A stretch of 64,000 nucleotides of DNA. Origin: Mesorhizobium sp. WSM4311 (GTDB lineage: Bacteria > Pseudomonadota > Alphaproteobacteria > Rhizobiales > Rhizobiaceae). Where the stretch lies: NCBI RefSeq assembly GCF_002295115.1, contig NZ_NSFV01000002.1, positions 310,001 to 374,000 on the forward strand, read 5' to 3'. Shown here piece after piece: positions 61,706-64,000 of this stretch. The notes under the pieces were generated by a model. The model was not told where the DNA came from and searched no databases. It saw only the letters and a program-made list of their open reading frames with translations. The position numbers were made by a program, and so were the translations under genes. The stretch's first letter is position 1, and each line of letters begins with the position of its first letter.

Positions 61706-62314
61706 ATGGACATGCTGGACGACGCCGCCGAAAAACCCAGGGACGATGCCGATGTTCGCGTCGGGCGCCGTGTGCGGGCGCTGCGGCTGGAGCGGCGCCT
61801 GTCACTGGCCGAACTGGCGGCCAGGGCAGGCGTGTCGATCGGCGCGCTGAGCCAGATCGAGCGCGGCATGTCCTCGCTGCGCGTCAAGGTGATCTGGCCG
61901 CTCGCCGCCGCCCTCGACATCGAGCCTTCGGCGCTGATCGCCGATGGCGACGAGGCCGTCAACGATCTCTATTGCGTGCGCGCCGACAAGCGGCGCTCCA
62001 TTCCCGTCAAGTCGGAAGGCATTGCCAAGGCGCTGCTGTCGCCGCCCGGTGCGACGCTGACCGGCATGCTGGTGACGGTGGAGGCCGGTGGCGGCACGGC
62101 GGAAGCCTATGCCCATGCCGGTCATGAATTCGGCTACGTGCTTTCGGGCGAGGCCGAACTGGTGGTGGACTCGACAAAATACGGGCTGAAGACCGGCGAC
62201 AGCTTTGCCTTCAAGAGCACGCTGTTGCATGCCTTCCGCAATCCCGGCGCCGAGCAATGCCAGATCCTGTGGGTCAACACCACGAAGCCTTCCGAGGTTC
62301 GCGATGGCGCCTGA
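61706..62314 (+). CDS. XRE-family regulator with C-terminal cupin domain, Pot-type operon
   Basis: A 202-residue protein. The Cro/C1 helix-turn-helix spans about residues 18-75 (VGRRVRALRLERRLSLAELAARAGVSIGALSQIERGMSSL); a cupin spans about 120-195 (HAGHEFGYVLSGEAELVV, LKTGDSFAFKSTLLHAFRNPG). ATG at 61706; the open frame upstream is the palindromic repeat, not coding. It resembles regulators of amine uptake. Its stop overlaps the downstream ATPase start by 11 bp. The dyad at 58680-58695 is its likely target. Confidence 0.86.
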   Translation: MDMLDDAAEKPRDDADVRVGRRVRALRLERRLSLAELAARAGVSIGALSQIERGMSSLRVKVIWPLAAALDIEPSALIADGDEAVNDLYCVRADKRRSIPVKSEGIAKALLSPPGATLTGMLVTVEAGGGTAEAYAHAGHEFGYVLSGEAELVVDSTKYGLKTGDSFAFKSTLLHAFRNPGAEQCQILWVNTTKPSEVRDGA

Positions 62315-63389
62315 TCCACTCGTCCGGTTGCAGGCGGTCTCCAAGGTTTTCCCGGGCGGCATCGTTGGGCTCGATACCGTCGATCTCGACATTATCAGCG
62401 GCGAGTTCATCACGCTGCTCGGGCCGTCAGGCTGTGGCAAGACCACCAGCCTGCGCGTCATCGCCGGCTTCGAAAGCCCGTCGAGCGGCAAGGTCTTGCT
62501 TGACGGCCGCGACATCACGGCGCTTCGGCCTTTCGACCGGCCGGTCAATACGGTGTTCCAGGATTACGCGCTGTTTCCGCATATGGATGTCGCCGACAAT
62601 GTCGGCTTCGGCCTGTCATTGCGCAGATTGTCGGGAATCGAGCAGGCAAAGCGGGTCGGCGAAGCGCTGGACATGGTCGGTCTCGCCGACAAGCTTCGCG
62701 CCCGTGTTTCCGAATTGTCGGGCGGCCAGCGCCAGCGCGTGGCACTTGCTCGCGCCATCGTCTGCGAGCCGCGCGTGCTCTTGCTCGACGAGCCGCTGTC
62801 GGCGCTGGACGCGCATCTGCGCGAACAGATGCAGGTCGAACTGAAGCGGCTGCAGTCGCGGCTCGGCACGACCTTCGTCATGGTCACCCATGACCAGACC
62901 GAGGCTCTGTCGATCTCCGATCGCATCGTCGTCATGAACAAGGGCCGCATCGAGCAGATCGCGCCGCCGGCGACGCTCTATGACCGGCCTGCGACGAAGT
63001 TCGTGGCGAGCTTCATCGGCACCATGAACCTGCTGCAGTCGCGCTTTGTCGGCCGCGACGGCGATCGTTTGCGCTTCACTGCCGGCGCTCTGCCGCTGGA
63101 GGCTACCTCCGAAACCGGCCAGGCACCCGGCGAAGGTGAGATGCGCACCATCGGCGTGCGTCCGGAGGACTTGCTGGCCGCCACCGAGGCGACCGAAGGA
63201 ACCGCGCCGGCGCGGGTGAACAGCATCGTCTTCCACGGCCGTACCTTGCGGCTGCATGCTGAACTTGGGCAGGGGTTCCCGGTGGTGATCGATGCGCCGC
63301 GCCAGGCCGAGGGGTTTCAATTCAGCATTGGCGATGTGGCGCATGTCAGCCTGCGCCGTGGCGCCAACTGCCCCATGCTGCCGGGCTAG
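62304..63389 (+). CDS. Polyamine-type ABC transporter ATPase (PotA-like)
   Basis: A 361-residue ATPase: Walker A GPSGCGKTT, signature LSGGQRQRVALA, Walker B LLLDEPLSALD, switch His MVTHDQTEA, and a C-terminal TOBE domain (about 280-355). The start at 62304 overlaps the regulator by 11 bp. It is last in the operon and completes the importer with the Pot-type permeases and binding protein. Confidence 0.89.
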   Translation: MAPDPLVRLQAVSKVFPGGIVGLDTVDLDIISGEFITLLGPSGCGKTTSLRVIAGFESPSSGKVLLDGRDITALRPFDRPVNTVFQDYALFPHMDVADNVGFGLSLRRLSGIEQAKRVGEALDMVGLADKLRARVSELSGGQRQRVALARAIVCEPRVLLLDEPLSALDAHLREQMQVELKRLQSRLGTTFVMVTHDQTEALSISDRIVVMNKGRIEQIAPPATLYDRPATKFVASFIGTMNLLQSRFVGRDGDRLRFTAGALPLEATSETGQAPGEGEMRTIGVRPEDLLAATEATEGTAPARVNSIVFHGRTLRLHAELGQGFPVVIDAPRQAEGFQFSIGDVAHVSLRRGANCPMLPG

Positions 63390-63469
63390 CCTCTTCCGCC
63401 TTCGCATGGTCGCCCGCAACCGCGGGTCTGATCGACATGTGAACAAACGACCATGGAATTAAGTAGGAA

Positions 63470-63502
63470 TTGACTAATCTAGGAAGACATTCCTAAATTA
63501 GT
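63470..63502 (+). promoter_or_regulatory. Promoter and inverted repeat of the zinc-ribbon gene
   Basis: TTGACT (63470-63475) and CTAAAT (63493-63498) are separated by 17 bp. Arms ACTAATCTAGGAA (63473-63485) and TTCCTAAATTAGT (63490-63502) form a 13-bp inverted repeat with one mismatch and a GACA loop. The operator-like dyad covers both promoter boxes. The -10 box ends 6 bp before the ATG, so the transcript should be leaderless. Confidence 0.6.
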
Positions 63503-63504
63503 TG

Positions 63505-63819
63505 ATGCCGGAATTGAGCACCCGACCGCGCCGAAATGTACAAACCCTATGCCTCGCGCACGAAGTGGGGCAACTCATTCGTGTCCGATGCCGGCACTGC
63601 AACATCACCCGGCACTATCTGCCCGGCGATCTCGCCAAGCTTGTCGGTGACATTGCCTTTTGGGATGTCGAACGGCATATGCGGTGCGAGCGCTGCAAGC
63701 TTCGCGAGCTTGATGCCGACATAATTTTGCCGAGCGCTGCCGAGCGCTTGAAAATTCGTGTGAGACGCCTTGTCGAAATCCGCATGGTTCGCCGTGTCAT
63801 ATGGCGAGACGAGGAATGA
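63505..63819 (+). CDS. Small zinc-ribbon protein of unknown function
   Basis: A 104-residue protein with two CxxC pairs (RCRHC and RCERC) about 28 residues apart, forming a probable zinc ribbon, and a basic C-terminus (RLKIRVRRLVEIRMVRRVIW). The ATG at 63505 is preferred to a TTG one codon earlier. The strong AT-rich promoter directly in front supports expression. It may bind nucleic acid. It is transcribed convergently with the SRAP gene. Confidence 0.68.
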   Translation: MPELSTRPRRNVQTLCLAHEVGQLIRVRCRHCNITRHYLPGDLAKLVGDIAFWDVERHMRCERCKLRELDADIILPSAAERLKIRVRRLVEIRMVRRVIWRDEE

Positions 63820-63841
63820 GGAATGCGGCTAGCCCTTCAGC

Positions 63842-64000
63842 CTAGAACAGAGACCCTTGGGCCGGTGCCTGCTGCGGAAACTTGATTTGTGTGGCTGGCT
63901 TCTCAACGACGACCAACGCGTTGTCTGGCGCTGTTCGCTGCAAATGCCGTGCTTCTGCCCAGGGTGCCGTCAGCCAGGCCTCGGTCTCCTCCGACGTGGT
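63842..64000 (-). CDS. SRAP (YedK/HMCES)-family protein, C-terminus only
   Basis: The minus strand from the window edge to the TAG at 63844-63842 is open, reading TSEETEAWLTAPWAEARHLQ...PDNALVVVEKPATQIK. This matches the C-terminal part of SOS-response-associated peptidase family proteins, which crosslink to abasic sites in single-stranded DNA. The catalytic N-terminal Cys lies outside the window. Confidence 0.7.
   Translation of the reverse strand, partial: TTSEETEAWLTAPWAEARHLQRTAPDNALVVVEKPATQIKFPQQAPAQGSLF

Noticed and set aside
1..64000. Search for tRNA, rRNA, CRISPR arrays, insertion sequences, integrases or prophage genes
   Set aside because: None seen; the only repeats are the two palindromic intergenic elements and small regulatory dyads.

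Overview
The window is GC-rich, densely packed alphaproteobacterial DNA. ABC importers, overlapping ATGA gene junctions, FadR/LacI/XRE-cupin regulators and an NfeR1-like small RNA point to the Rhizobiales, most likely Mesorhizobium or a close relative. This placement rests on gene content and style only; no rRNA or tRNA gene is present.

Positions 1-25615 form one methylated-amine locus. Reading the pathway in order: trimethylamine is oxidised to its N-oxide by Tmm (20137-21495). The N-oxide can also be imported by a TmoX-type ABC transporter (21514-25615). It is cleaved to dimethylamine and formaldehyde by Tdm (1-1910, cut by the window edge). Dimethylamine is demethylated by the haem/flavin/Fe-S monooxygenase DmmABC with the folate-binding partner DmmD (15381-19164). 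Methylamine then enters the N-methylglutamate cycle through GmaS, MgsABC and MgdABCD (2175-11665). Three GcvT-type folate domains (Tdm C-terminus, MgdC/MgdD, DmmD) suggest that the formaldehyde is captured as methylene-tetrahydrofolate. An XRE-cupin regulator (19161-19874), an APC permease with three tiny membrane proteins (12812-15094) and a second pair of membrane proteins (11751-12766) sit inside the locus. The promoters share TGAAA/TTTCA dyads.

Positions 26036-39507 are accessory transport and catabolism: an SDR, a two-domain DUF427 protein, two paralogous Tat-type family-5 solute-binding proteins, a Dpp-type ABC importer, a LysR regulator, two enolase-superfamily enzymes and a GntR regulator with a perfect 16-bp palindrome. 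Positions 39702-45128 hold an RND efflux pump, a small upstream gene and a divergent TetR regulator with a concentric operator. A small RNA with three CUCCUCCC hairpin loops follows (about 45226-45382, minus strand).

Positions 45464-58533 are sugar catabolism: two ribose-type ABC importers, LacI and GntR regulators, aldose 1-epimerase, sugar dehydrogenase (SDR), lactonase, an enolase-family sugar-acid dehydratase and a 2-keto-3-deoxypentonate-dehydratase-like FAH protein. Together they look like most of a non-phosphorylating (Weimberg-type) pentose pathway. Positions 58732-63389 encode a Pot-type polyamine/amine ABC importer with its own XRE-cupin regulator. The window ends with a small zinc-ribbon gene that is probably translated from a leaderless mRNA, and the C-terminus of an SRAP-family protein. 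Two inverted copies of a ~145-bp palindromic repeat lie at 2014-2158 and 61540-61683.
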